Below, one piece after another: positions 41,362 to 50,299 of a DNA stretch of 64,000 bases. The stretch's first letter is position 1. The number at the start of each line of letters is the position of its first letter. The DNA is taken from positions 124,001 through 188,000 of the forward strand of contig CAYMIX010000002.1 of assembly GCA_964391185.1 (NCBI GenBank), read 5' to 3'. Made by a program: the position numbers and the translations under genes. This DNA comes from JAKQEM01 sp964391185. GTDB lineage: Bacteria > Patescibacteriota > Gracilibacteria > Peribacterales > Peribacteraceae. The notes beneath the pieces are model-generated. The model worked only from the letters and a program-made list of their open reading frames with translations. It was not told the origin of the DNA and did no database searches.

Positions 41362-42099
41362 ATGTTCCACGACAAGAAGGTCATCGTGGTGATGCCAGCA
41401 TATAACGTAGAAAAAACGCTGGAGGTCACCTACCGAAACTTAATGCACGACGTCGTGGATGAAGTGATTTTGGTGGACGATGCGAGCCATGACGGCACCG
41501 CAGAGCTTGCACGCAAACTCGGCATTACGACTGTGCAGCATGAGAAAAACAAAGGCTACGGTGGTAACCAAAAAACCTGCTACAAAACAGCACTGGAACA
41601 TGGCGCAGATGTCGTGGTGATGGTGCATCCAGACTATCAATATGAACCTCGGCTAGTCGTTGCGATGGCAGCGATGATCATCGATGGGCCATACGATGCA
41701 GTGATCGGATCGCGTATTCTCGGAGGACATGCGCTCGCTGGAGGAATGCCACTGTATAAGTATATTGCGAACAGATTTCTCACATTCTCCGAAAACGTAT
41801 TACTTGGTGAAAAGCTTTCGGAATATCACTCTGGATATCGTGCTTTTTCCCGAAAGCTCCTGGAAAAACTCGATACATCCATGAACTCTGATGACTTTAT
41901 TTTCGATAACCAAATGCTCGCGCAGGTGTACTACCACAAGTTCCTCGTGGGCGAGATTTCCGTTCCTACAAAGTATTTCCCTGAAGCATCGTCGATCAAT
42001 TTCCGCCGCAGTGTGAAGTACGGCTTGGGCGTGCTCGGTGTTTCGCTTCGTTATCGATTACATACATGGGGAATTTTGAAATCCCCTCTCTTCTCCTGA
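41362..42099 (+). CDS. GT2 glycosyltransferase
   Basis: A 245-residue soluble GT-A enzyme: VIVVMPAYNVEKTLEVTY, VDDASHDGT, GYGGNQKTCY and MVHPDYQYEP, where His replaces the first Asp of the D-x-D motif. YHSGYRAFSRKLLE is the acceptor-site motif. It belongs to the DPM/DPG-synthase-like group. It is probably co-transcribed with the methyltransferase 8 nt downstream. The altered metal motif is seen in some GT2 subgroups and need not abolish activity. Confidence 0.83.
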   Translation: MFHDKKVIVVMPAYNVEKTLEVTYRNLMHDVVDEVILVDDASHDGTAELARKLGITTVQHEKNKGYGGNQKTCYKTALEHGADVVVMVHPDYQYEPRLVVAMAAMIIDGPYDAVIGSRILGGHALAGGMPLYKYIANRFLTFSENVLLGEKLSEYHSGYRAFSRKLLEKLDTSMNSDDFIFDNQMLAQVYYHKFLVGEISVPTKYFPEASSINFRRSVKYGLGVLGVSLRYRLHTWGILKSPLFS

Positions 42100-42106
42100 T
42101 TCACCT

Positions 42107-42850
42107 ATGGCAAATTTTCTGCCACTGAAAAATTACATGTTCTATTGTTTGGAGAAGTGCATCCGCATGGAAAAGCTCGAAGGACCATTCTTGGATATCG
42201 GATGTGGTATTGGGGATATTAGTTTGTATTTAGCCAAAAAAGGATGGACCGGCACAGCGATCGATTACTCTGATATTGCGATTGAACGAACCAAGAAAAA
42301 TCTTGCAGCATATCCAAACATCGACGTGAAAAAGACAGCGCTTGAAGAGATGACTGGCCAATATAAAACTGCACTGATGTGGGATGTGCTTGAGCATATC
42401 GAGCATGACGAAGCGGCACTGAAAAAGATTTCTACGCTCCTCGCACCAGGTGGAAAAATTTTGATTGCTGTTCCAAGTAACCCACGCGAATGGCGTTGGG
42501 ATGACCAATTCTACGGTCACTTCAGGCGCTACACCGTGGCTGATATGACGAGAAAAATGACCAACGCAGGATTGAAGCCAATCTTCTTCTGGGACTTCAC
42601 GTTCCCAATTTTCTGGATCATGCGCAGGGCATACACCGTGGTAAAGAGCGCACCAAAGGTAGACGAAGCCGACAAGGAAGGCCGCACGAAAGAAAGCGCA
42701 ACGGTGAACGCGTGGGATATTCCAGTACTCTCAAAAATTCTCAATGGCATCACACCAATCTGGCGTCTTATTTACTGGATTCAGTTCTATGCATTCAGGC
42801 GCGCAGTAAACGCAGGGCATGAATTCTTTGTGTTAGCGGAGAAGGCTTAA
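42107..42850 (+). CDS. Class I SAM methyltransferase
   Basis: A 247-residue protein. Motif I LDIGCGIGDISLYLA (about 28-42), IDYSDIAI, then WDVLEHIEHDE (post-motif) and LAPGGKILIAVPS. A conserved HFRRYT segment (near 145) is typical of UbiG/Coq3-like and glycan methyltransferases. Hydrophobic stretches near 165-180 and 220-235 suggest membrane association. It is in an operon with the GT2 before it. It overlaps the convergent GT-C gene by 4 nt. Confidence 0.84.
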   Translation: MANFLPLKNYMFYCLEKCIRMEKLEGPFLDIGCGIGDISLYLAKKGWTGTAIDYSDIAIERTKKNLAAYPNIDVKKTALEEMTGQYKTALMWDVLEHIEHDEAALKKISTLLAPGGKILIAVPSNPREWRWDDQFYGHFRRYTVADMTRKMTNAGLKPIFFWDFTFPIFWIMRRAYTVVKSAPKVDEADKEGRTKESATVNAWDIPVLSKILNGITPIWRLIYWIQFYAFRRAVNAGHEFFVLAEKA

Positions 42851-44787
42851 AACGCTTTCTCGTAGATGCGTGGCACCGATGTTGGTGTGCCGTATTTCAA
42901 AACCCATGGCGCCGTCGAACAGTATTTCTGGAACCACTGCGCACGTTCTTCTGTTGCGATAATCAGATAACGGATATGTAAATCAACGAATGCAGATGTG
43001 GCACATTGCCATTCGATCAAACGCAAATTCACTCTTGTCTCTTCTGTTGTGTTATCCCACGATGTCGGACCGATTGTGAAACGGCCGGTGTTTCCCATAA
43101 AGAGCATGCGAGATTCGTCGACGTTTCCATGTTCGAGTACGTCATCAGGTTGATCCATGAGCGAACCCATATAGAACCAATCTGCTTGGGTTGTATTTGA
43201 GCGAACCCACTCCTCCATCGCGCGTTGCTCCTCTGAGGGCTGAGGCATTTGAGCGAAGAGTGGCTCTGAGACGAAGCGGAAGTTTGGAACAATGCTGCGA
43301 ACGATAAGGTACGACGTTCCGGTTACGAGCATCGAGAGAATAATGAAGGACCCTGCGACCGAATGCTTCTTGCTATGTGTCATCCACGAAGTCAGCAGCC
43401 AATAGCCAACGAGGAATGAAGCGAGTCCCATGCCTGCATGGAACAAGTGATACAAATCTGTTGGGCGTGGAACATAGCGGACAATGAATGGAACGCTTAG
43501 ATGCATCAGCGCAAGCAATGCGATAAACAAAAAGAACGGCTGTTCTGTGCGCTTACGCCAGGCAAAGACACATGCGAATGGAAGGAGAAGAACCGGGAAC
43601 CCGAAGTCGCGCCAGAAGCGAATATCCCAAATCATCATGAATTCTTTGGAGCCGTATGTGTACAAGCGCCCATCGAGTGCGAGTGCGAATGATGGATGAT
43701 CTCCCTGAGGGAAAGCGGTGAAAAGCCCACCCTGGAATCGTGCGATGATCAGCGATACGACAACCACTGCGATGAGTGCAAATACTGATTGCTTGAGGAC
43801 ATTCTTCGTAAAGAATCCGCAAACAATTGCAAGCGAGATGGCGGCTATCAGCAGTGCAAAACTTGTTTCGGTTGTGAGCGCAGCACACAGAAGGAATATG
43901 ACGAGCATTCCTGCAACATGCTTGAGTCTCGTCTGGATTCCTGGCGTCCAAATAAGAAGTAAACAATAGAGTGACGCAAATACATACGGCACTCCGGTAA
44001 TCGTGGGACGATGCCCAATGAAGCGCAGGTTCGACCAACCCGTGAGCATTGGTGTGAGGTTGCGGAATGGGACATCAAGAGAGTTGCCCATCACAAAGTG
44101 CTGCCAGAGATCCTTGATGAGATCGAAACCTTTGAACCATGTGAGCCCATCACCAGCAAGTGCAAGCAATGCAACGATGAATGCAGTTCTCCATGTTGCT
44201 CCAAGCTTGCGAGCGATCGCCGCAGCGAAAAATAAAATCGATCCAGCTCCAAGGAATGGCTGCCATGCATATGCAGTCATCAGTGAGACTTTTGTAAGCG
44301 ATGACATCACCGCAACGAAGAGTGCAGGAATGTAATGGTATCCCGCGATCTGCCATGGGTTCATCGGTTCCATCACAGGGAAATTCCCATGCATAATGGT
44401 CGCTGGCAGTGGGAAATACGTCCACAGCAATGGATCACTTCCGAGGAATCGTGCGCCCATGAACCCTGCGAGCAGTGTGATGAACCAAAGAATTGATGTG
44501 AGCCACTTTGGTGGCGGATCAGAAATACGAATCCCAAATCGAATAAGATCGATAATCCCACCAAGAGCGAAGATACCTGTGATGCAAAATCCTACATAAA
44601 ACGCTGACTCGATCGGCATCACATATCCGAGAATATTTACCGCCATCATTAAGATTGCAACTCCGCCGGTGAATGTCATGCCGGTAAGTGCGAGGCGATC
44701 GCGCCAACCAAGTACTGCTGCGCCCACGCCATAACCAGCCGCCATCAGAATGGCAATGAAGAGCACGGCGAGAATGGAAGTTGTCAT
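42847..44787 (-). CDS. Large GT-C-like polytopic membrane protein
   Basis: A 646-residue protein with about 14 TM helices and a soluble end of about 140 residues. The acidic loop FLGSDPLLWTYFPLPATIMHG after TM4 and a later HRPTITG loop resemble GT-C architecture, but the family is not recognised with certainty. It is co-translated with the methyltransferase upstream (ATGA at 44784-44787). It may transfer, or act as channel for, lipid-linked sugar. Confidence 0.55.
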   Translation of the reverse strand: MTTSILAVLFIAILMAAGYGVGAAVLGWRDRLALTGMTFTGGVAILMMAVNILGYVMPIESAFYVGFCITGIFALGGIIDLIRFGIRISDPPPKWLTSILWFITLLAGFMGARFLGSDPLLWTYFPLPATIMHGNFPVMEPMNPWQIAGYHYIPALFVAVMSSLTKVSLMTAYAWQPFLGAGSILFFAAAIARKLGATWRTAFIVALLALAGDGLTWFKGFDLIKDLWQHFVMGNSLDVPFRNLTPMLTGWSNLRFIGHRPTITGVPYVFASLYCLLLIWTPGIQTRLKHVAGMLVIFLLCAALTTETSFALLIAAISLAIVCGFFTKNVLKQSVFALIAVVVVSLIIARFQGGLFTAFPQGDHPSFALALDGRLYTYGSKEFMMIWDIRFWRDFGFPVLLLPFACVFAWRKRTEQPFFLFIALLALMHLSVPFIVRYVPRPTDLYHLFHAGMGLASFLVGYWLLTSWMTHSKKHSVAGSFIILSMLVTGTSYLIVRSIVPNFRFVSEPLFAQMPQPSEEQRAMEEWVRSNTTQADWFYMGSLMDQPDDVLEHGNVDESRMLFMGNTGRFTIGPTSWDNTTEETRVNLRLIEWQCATSAFVDLHIRYLIIATEERAQWFQKYCSTAPWVLKYGTPTSVPRIYEKAF

Positions 44788-45710
44788 GGTTTACGAACGA
44801 GAATCCATTGGTAGTCGTACCGACGCAGCGCCCAGATAGCGATACTCATGAGCCGGATAATTGCTTCACGAATCCACTTTGGGACATTGGATTTCTTTGC
44901 AGGCTTCGGCTCTGTGAGTTGTGTGAACGAAGATTCCTGACGTTCCACGGATGCCTTCGGCGAAACTTTTCGCAAACCCAATCGGAAGAGCGCATCTGTC
45001 AGAGGCAAATGCCAACGGTCGAAATCGCGACGGCCTTGAGCAACAGTAACGAATCCTGTTTGATTCATCAGCGTGTGTAAATTTTCTAGACTGAAATATG
45101 TGAGATGCTCTGGGTAAAAGAGCTTCCACAAGTCACCAACTTTTGATGGCGAGTAACCATTGATATCTGGTGTTTCGATAAACAGATGTGAGCCCGACGG
45201 CATCGCATCGAACAATAACTTCATATCCGCAGGTGGATCATCCAAATGTTCGATGACGTGGAACATGGTGAAGACGCTTGCTGGTTGTTTTGTGAGAATC
45301 TGTGGGAGATCTCCAATACCACCGCGAATAACATTTAGCCCAGCTTTGTGCGCAAGCTCGACACCTTCGCCACTCGGCTCAATCCCAAATCCTCCGATAA
45401 ACCCGACTTTTTTTAGAACAGTTAAGAATGTTCCTTCTCCAGTGCCGATATCACAGAGATGATCAGGTGTGACAAAGCGTGCAATGGTCCTGATGCGATC
45501 GCGAGAGTTACGTTCACGCGCCTGGAGTTTTTCCGGATCTTTCAAAATCGGAAGGCTATCGTAATATTTTTCATCGAGGATTTTCTTCTCCAGCCACATG
45601 AGTCCACACTTGGGACAAACACGTTCGTGCATCTGTTTGATGACACGAGGAACACCTTCAGTTCCACAAAGGAAACAATGAGTATGCGATGAAGAAGCAT
45701 GTGCATGCAT
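44784..45710 (-). CDS. Class I SAM methyltransferase with N-terminal zinc ribbon
   Basis: A 308-residue protein. Residues 12-37 contain C-x-x-C and C-x-x-C (CFLCG, CPKCG), a zinc ribbon. The methyltransferase domain follows: LCDIGTGEGTFL (motif I), MFHVIEHLDDP, and ETPDINGYSPSK. This domain order is common in polysaccharide-locus methyltransferases related to C-methyltransferases and 2-polyprenyl hydroquinone methylases. A C-terminal segment (about 275-295) is amphipathic or hydrophobic. First gene of a two-gene operon with the GT-C protein. Confidence 0.84.
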   Translation of the reverse strand: MHAHASSSHTHCFLCGTEGVPRVIKQMHERVCPKCGLMWLEKKILDEKYYDSLPILKDPEKLQARERNSRDRIRTIARFVTPDHLCDIGTGEGTFLTVLKKVGFIGGFGIEPSGEGVELAHKAGLNVIRGGIGDLPQILTKQPASVFTMFHVIEHLDDPPADMKLLFDAMPSGSHLFIETPDINGYSPSKVGDLWKLFYPEHLTYFSLENLHTLMNQTGFVTVAQGRRDFDRWHLPLTDALFRLGLRKVSPKASVERQESSFTQLTEPKPAKKSNVPKWIREAIIRLMSIAIWALRRYDYQWILVRKP

Positions 45711-45792
45711 CGTTGTGGAGAGTATCCGTTTGGCCTGTTTGGCGCAATAAACAACGCTCGAACTGCATAGAGACGAACGGTAAAAAGTGCAG

Positions 45793-45798
45793 TAAACT
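45793..45798 (+). promoter_or_regulatory. -10 element of the heptose operon, leaderless
   Basis: TAAACT ends exactly 6 nt before ATG 45805. Confidence 0.6.
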
Positions 45799-45804
45799 AC
45801 CCGT

Positions 45805-47151
45805 ATGCCAAAGCACCCAAAGAAAGAGACGGCTCAGTATTTCTTCGACGCGAAGGATATGGTCGTCATGCCCAAAGTTTGGGGCGAAGAACACTGGATC
45901 GTAAACAAGGAATACTGCGGGAAGAAGCTTCTCCTCAAGAAAAACCACCGCTGCAGCATGCATCAGCATAAAGAAAAAGATGAAGTGTTTTACGTGCAGA
46001 GCGGCAAAGTGCTCATGGAAATCGGAGGAAAAGAATTCACCCTTAAGCCAGGCGATTCCATTCATGTTCCTCAGAACACACCGCATCGTTTTACGGGATT
46101 GGAGAAGAGCGAGATCATCGAATTTTCTACAACACACAAAGAAGAAGATAGCTACCGTTCCGAGCAATCGGGTCACATAGAGCCTGAGCGTCATGAGAAG
46201 CAATCCGCAGCGATTGAACGATTTGAGAACATCAACGTATTGGTCGTCGGTGATGTCATGATCGATGTGTACTTACACGGAACAGTCGACCGCATATCGC
46301 CAGAAGCACCTGTACCAGTTGTGAAGTATCAGTATGAAGAAGCAGTCGCAGGAGGTGCAGCAAACGTCGCAGCAAATATTTCCGCGCTTGGTGGCCACGC
46401 AACACTCATTGGTGTGTGTGGCGATGACGATGGCTGCAACACGCTCGCACAACTCTTGGAAGAAACAGGCACGCGTTCGATATTGATACGCGATGACAGC
46501 CGTTGCACCACACAGAAGACGCGCATCGTTAGCCACGGGAAGCAACAGTTACTCCGTTTTGATGCCGAGCAAACACATCACCTTACTGCAAAAATCGAGA
46601 AGCAATTGCTCGGACATATCAAACAAATTCTGCCAAAGCACGACGTACTACTCCTTTCAGATTACGCCAAAGGAGTCTTCTCTCCGAGGTTCCTGCAAGC
46701 ATGTATTACGCTCGCACAAGCGAAGAAAATCCCCGTATTGCTCGACCCAAAACCGCACGATGCTAGCTATGTGAAATCTGTCAGTGGTGTGTCGTTGATT
46801 TTGCCAAACCGCCGCGAAGCAGAAATCCTCTACGGACGAAAGGTGGAAGATATTGTGAGCCTCGCAGCAAATCTTGCGAAGCAGACAAAAACAAATGTGC
46901 TGCTCACTGCAGGAGAGCAAGGAATGGTACTTGCAGGCAGCGGCCAAACTGCTGACTTCCCTGCTATCACACACAGTGTTATCGACGTCTCTGGCGCAGG
47001 TGATACGGTTGCTGCAACCATCGCACTCGCCATTGCAGCCAAGCTTGAGCTCACATACGCAGCTGACCTCGCAAACCGTGCAGCATCGGTTGTGGTCACA
47101 AAGCCAGGAACAGCAACGCTCACACCAGAAGAGCTCCTCTCTGTTTTATGA
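45805..47151 (+). CDS. Fusion: mannose-6-P-isomerase-type cupin plus heptose-7-phosphate kinase (HldA/RfaE domain I)
   Basis: A 448-residue protein. Residues 1-112 are a cupin with metal-ligand motifs HQHKEKDEVFYVQSG and GDSIHVPQNTPHRF, as in the isomerase half of ManC-type proteins. From about 135 a PfkB kinase begins (VLVVGDVMIDVYLHG), with GGAANVAANISALGG and the catalytic GAGDTVAA loop. The kinase makes D-glycero-beta-D-manno-heptose 1,7-bisphosphate. The usual HldE adenylyltransferase half is a separate gene (47660). The cupin's job is unknown: isomerase, epimerase or sensor. First gene of a four-gene overlapping operon. Confidence 0.87.
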   Translation: MPKHPKKETAQYFFDAKDMVVMPKVWGEEHWIVNKEYCGKKLLLKKNHRCSMHQHKEKDEVFYVQSGKVLMEIGGKEFTLKPGDSIHVPQNTPHRFTGLEKSEIIEFSTTHKEEDSYRSEQSGHIEPERHEKQSAAIERFENINVLVVGDVMIDVYLHGTVDRISPEAPVPVVKYQYEEAVAGGAANVAANISALGGHATLIGVCGDDDGCNTLAQLLEETGTRSILIRDDSRCTTQKTRIVSHGKQQLLRFDAEQTHHLTAKIEKQLLGHIKQILPKHDVLLLSDYAKGVFSPRFLQACITLAQAKKIPVLLDPKPHDASYVKSVSGVSLILPNRREAEILYGRKVEDIVSLAANLAKQTKTNVLLTAGEQGMVLAGSGQTADFPAITHSVIDVSGAGDTVAATIALAIAAKLELTYAADLANRAASVVVTKPGTATLTPEELLSVL

Positions 47152-47663
47152 TCAAACACTTGCTCCTCGACCGAGACGGCACGATCAACCGTGACCGCGG
47201 CTATGTTCAGAAGCCTCACGAAATTGAGCTACTGCCAGGCGTGGTAGAAGGACTCGCAAAGCTCCGCGATGCTGGCGTACGTTTTTATATCGTCACCAAC
47301 CAAGGCGCGCTCGGGAAAGGAACGGACACGATGGAGAACTATAAAACGGTTGCCAAGTGCATCGAGGACCTTTTGCGCGCACACGACATTCACATCATGC
47401 ACACGTACTATTGCCCGAATGCCGAGCCAGATGCGCATCGGCGTAAGCCAAACGTAGGTATGTGGACTGACGTACAAAACGATTTCCCCGATGTGCGACC
47501 GGCAGACTGCGTGATGGTTGGGGATAAAGATGCTGACATTCAGTTCGGCCAAAACATTGGCTGCACGACTGCGCGCATTATCACCGATGCATATCCAATG
47601 ACGATTGAAGCGGATTACACGGTGAAGGATTTGAACGAACTCGCTTCCCTTCTCCCCTTATGA
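47148..47663 (+). CDS. gmhB: D-glycero-D-manno-heptose 1,7-bisphosphate phosphatase
   Basis: A 171-residue HAD-IIIA enzyme: LLLDRDGTINRDRGYV with the nucleophile Asp, IVTNQGALGKG, and VMVGDKDADIQFG. It removes the 7-phosphate after the kinase encoded just before it. The zinc loop of classical GmhB (several Cys plus His) is reduced to YYCPNAEPDAHRRKP with one Cys and one His, so zinc is probably not bound. Starts and stops overlap by 4 nt on both sides (ATGA). Confidence 0.87.
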   Translation: MIKHLLLDRDGTINRDRGYVQKPHEIELLPGVVEGLAKLRDAGVRFYIVTNQGALGKGTDTMENYKTVAKCIEDLLRAHDIHIMHTYYCPNAEPDAHRRKPNVGMWTDVQNDFPDVRPADCVMVGDKDADIQFGQNIGCTTARIITDAYPMTIEADYTVKDLNELASLLPL

Positions 47664-48121
47664 GCGGACAAATCTTGAGCATCGAAGAAGTGATTACTTT
47701 CGCAGAACAAATGCGCGACAAAGGAATGTCGATTGTTACCACAAACGGCGCGTTTGATTTGTTCCATCCAGGACATCAGTTTTTGCTCCAGGAAGCACGA
47801 ACACTCGGTGATGTCCTAATTGTCGGAGTAAACAGTGACACATCTGTACGTGGCTATAAAGGACCCGACAGGCCAATCGATGGCCAGGCGAAGCGCGCAG
47901 AAAAAGTCGCAGAATACGCAGATGCCGTATTTATTTTTGATGACGCTGACCCACGACCATGGCTTCCACTCATTCAACCAGATATTCACGCCAATGCAGA
48001 AACATACGGACATGAATGCATCGAAGCTGGTGTCCTAGAAGAAATCGGCGCAACACTGGTACTGATTCCGGTAAAAGCCGAATTGGGCTCTACCACACAG
48101 ATTCTTAAAGACCGACCATGA
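47660..48121 (+). CDS. D-glycero-beta-D-manno-heptose 1-phosphate adenylyltransferase (HldC/RfaE domain II)
   Basis: A 153-residue nucleotidyltransferase. TNGAFDLFHPGHQFLL contains the HxGH site, VGVNSD follows, and GPDRPI and the late AELGSTTQIL (variant of the usual STT-x-I) close the active site. It makes ADP-heptose from heptose 1-phosphate and ATP. It equals the C-terminal half of HldE as a free protein. It overlaps gmhB and the GT9 gene by 4 nt each. Confidence 0.88.
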   Translation: MSGQILSIEEVITFAEQMRDKGMSIVTTNGAFDLFHPGHQFLLQEARTLGDVLIVGVNSDTSVRGYKGPDRPIDGQAKRAEKVAEYADAVFIFDDADPRPWLPLIQPDIHANAETYGHECIEAGVLEEIGATLVLIPVKAELGSTTQILKDRP

Positions 48122-49224
48122 AAACGATCTTCTATTTCTTCCTCACAATCCTGGCTTCGCCGTTTCTCCTGATAGCGACTGCATTCAGAAAGAAAAACAC
48201 GACGCGCAAAGTTCTTGTCATTACCTTGGGGAAACTGGGAGATACAGTTTGTGTGACGCCTCTCTTTCGTGCGATCAAAGAATCAGATCCATCAGCAATT
48301 GTGCACGTGCTGTGTTTGAGATCTTCTGCATCTGTCCTCAAAGGAAATCCATTTATTACAGAGATCCATACACTCGATGATCAGACTGATCGTTGGAACG
48401 TGATGCATGCTCTTAAGAAAGAACGCTTCGATACCGTCATCAATGCACTACCAAATGCCTATGGATCGATGGTTGGGCCATGGGTGCTCGCGAAGACAAA
48501 CGTGAATAGCTTCTCAGATATTCACGGCATCATGGTGCACATACTTATGCTCTTTCAAACGAATAATACGAAATACGGCATCGGTATGAATACGTTTGCA
48601 CACTACATGACACTCGCAGAAAAAGCCGGATTCAAGCGCATTCCACACAAGCTCGACTACTTCTATAGCGATGCTGCTAAAACCAAAGCTCATGAACTGA
48701 TCACCGCGAATCATCTCACAGGAAAACCATTTGTGGTCCTGAATGTAACTGCGGGAAATAAAGTAAAAGAATGGCCCGAAGAGAAATTTATCGCATTGGC
48801 GCGTCACATTACTGATAACAAAAACATGCACGTTGTCATTTCAACTGCGGATAAACAGGCAGCTGAAAGTATCATCGCAAACATCGAACGCGGACCTCTT
48901 GTTGTGAATGGCTCAGGAATCAGCCTCGAAGAAACTGGCGCGCTCTATGCAGAAGCAAAAGCATTCGTCGGCGTAGATACCGGCCCGATGTATATCGCGT
49001 ATGCCGTTGGCTGCCCAGTGGTGATTATCATGGGGCCGATTGATCCAAACGAACAGATTCCACCTGCTGGTAAACACGTAGAACATGTTCCCCCGCCACC
49101 AGGAACAATTCCCTGGATGTTCGTTGCTCGCTCTCCGCGCACTGCAACCCAGGCACAATTGGCTGCCGCTCGCGATACCAGCCTAGAATCTGTGATTCAG
49201 GCAGTGGATAGAATCCTTCTGTAA
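48118..49224 (+). CDS. GT9 heptosyltransferase-like
   Basis: A 368-residue GT-B enzyme of the WaaC/WaaF family, with a hydrophobic N-terminus (about 1-20). LVITLGKLGDTVCVTPLFRA is the opening motif; VTAGNKVKEWPEEKF and the donor motif VDTGPMYIAYAVGCPVV then GPIDP are standard. It would transfer heptose from ADP-heptose, matching the three genes overlapping before it. No lipid A genes are visible, so the acceptor may be a different glycolipid or a protein glycan. Confidence 0.88.
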   Translation: MKTIFYFFLTILASPFLLIATAFRKKNTTRKVLVITLGKLGDTVCVTPLFRAIKESDPSAIVHVLCLRSSASVLKGNPFITEIHTLDDQTDRWNVMHALKKERFDTVINALPNAYGSMVGPWVLAKTNVNSFSDIHGIMVHILMLFQTNNTKYGIGMNTFAHYMTLAEKAGFKRIPHKLDYFYSDAAKTKAHELITANHLTGKPFVVLNVTAGNKVKEWPEEKFIALARHITDNKNMHVVISTADKQAAESIIANIERGPLVVNGSGISLEETGALYAEAKAFVGVDTGPMYIAYAVGCPVVIIMGPIDPNEQIPPAGKHVEHVPPPPGTIPWMFVARSPRTATQAQLAAARDTSLESVIQAVDRILL

Positions 49225-49258
49225 TGGTAGTGTCCGTGCACGATTTTCCGCTTTCCTT

Positions 49259-50299
49259 ATGGAACACGCTGAAGGACACAGTCATCACACATTTACCACG
49301 CTCGTTACGGGCGCTCCGGGCTGGCTTGGAACCAAGCTGGTCGAAGCTCTCGCAAATCCTGATGATCCACTGCAAAAGTTTTCAGGGCACAAACACCGCA
49401 AGGTGAAGGCTTTGGTTCTTCCCAGCATGGACACATCGATGCTTCCAAAGAATGTCGAACTGATTCCAGGAAATGTGCTTGATACTGCATCACTCGATAA
49501 AGCGATGGAGGGGGTCGACACTGTTTTCCACTTGGTAGGAATTATTCACCCAAAGAAAATCCCACAGCTGTTCGACATCAATACGAAAGGTACATTGAAC
49601 ATGCTCGAGGCTGCAGCAAAAGCAGGAGTGAAGCGCGTCGTGTTCATCAGCAGTAACTCCGCAGCAGGGCTTGGAAAGGCAATGAAGGAAAGCGACACTC
49701 CACATCCATACATGGCCTATGGCCGCAGCAAACTTCAGGCTGAGGAACATGTACTGCGATTTGTCCGCGAAGGAAAGCTCGAAGCAGTTATTCTCCGTCC
49801 ATGTTGGTTCTACGGACCTGGTAACGGTCAGCCAGAGCGCCAGCTTCGCTTCTTCCGCATGATCCAAAAGGGTAATCCAATTATGTTTGGAAATGGCAAG
49901 AGCCTGCGTTCGATGAGCTACCTCGATAACACGATTCAGGGAATGCTCCTCGCAGAAAAAACACCAGAAGCAAACGGACAGATCTATTGGATTGCTGATG
50001 AAAAGCCATACGAAACCATCGAGGTATATCAGACGATTGCGAATGTGTTTGGAACCAAATTGAAGCCACGCAAAATCCCGGGATTGGCTTCATTTATCTG
50101 CCGCATCGTCGATAAAATTCTGCAATCGATGAACATGTACATCACGGAATTCCACGTCGCAGGAGAGATGGATCGCGATATCGCATGTGATGTGAGCAAA
50201 GCAAAGAAGGAGCTTGGATATAACCCAGAAGTATCACTCGAGGAAGGCATGAAGCGTTCGATTGATTGGGCTCGCAAGTACCAGAAACTCGAAATATGA
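49259..50299 (+). CDS. NAD-dependent epimerase (3-beta-HSD-like SDR)
   Basis: A 346-residue protein. TLVTGAPGWLG binds NAD; VFHLVGIIHPKK, SSNSAAGLG and YMAYGRSKLQAEE (Y-x-x-x-K) form the active site; PCWFYGPGN follows. C-terminal residues (about 255-300) are rather hydrophobic, as in membrane-associated 3-beta-HSD-like epimerases. The substrate is unknown. It might stand in for the missing ADP-heptose 6-epimerase (HldD), but it lacks a clear HldD pattern. It is coupled to the next epimerase (ATGA at 50296-50299). Confidence 0.76.
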   Translation: MEHAEGHSHHTFTTLVTGAPGWLGTKLVEALANPDDPLQKFSGHKHRKVKALVLPSMDTSMLPKNVELIPGNVLDTASLDKAMEGVDTVFHLVGIIHPKKIPQLFDINTKGTLNMLEAAAKAGVKRVVFISSNSAAGLGKAMKESDTPHPYMAYGRSKLQAEEHVLRFVREGKLEAVILRPCWFYGPGNGQPERQLRFFRMIQKGNPIMFGNGKSLRSMSYLDNTIQGMLLAEKTPEANGQIYWIADEKPYETIEVYQTIANVFGTKLKPRKIPGLASFICRIVDKILQSMNMYITEFHVAGEMDRDIACDVSKAKKELGYNPEVSLEEGMKRSIDWARKYQKLEI

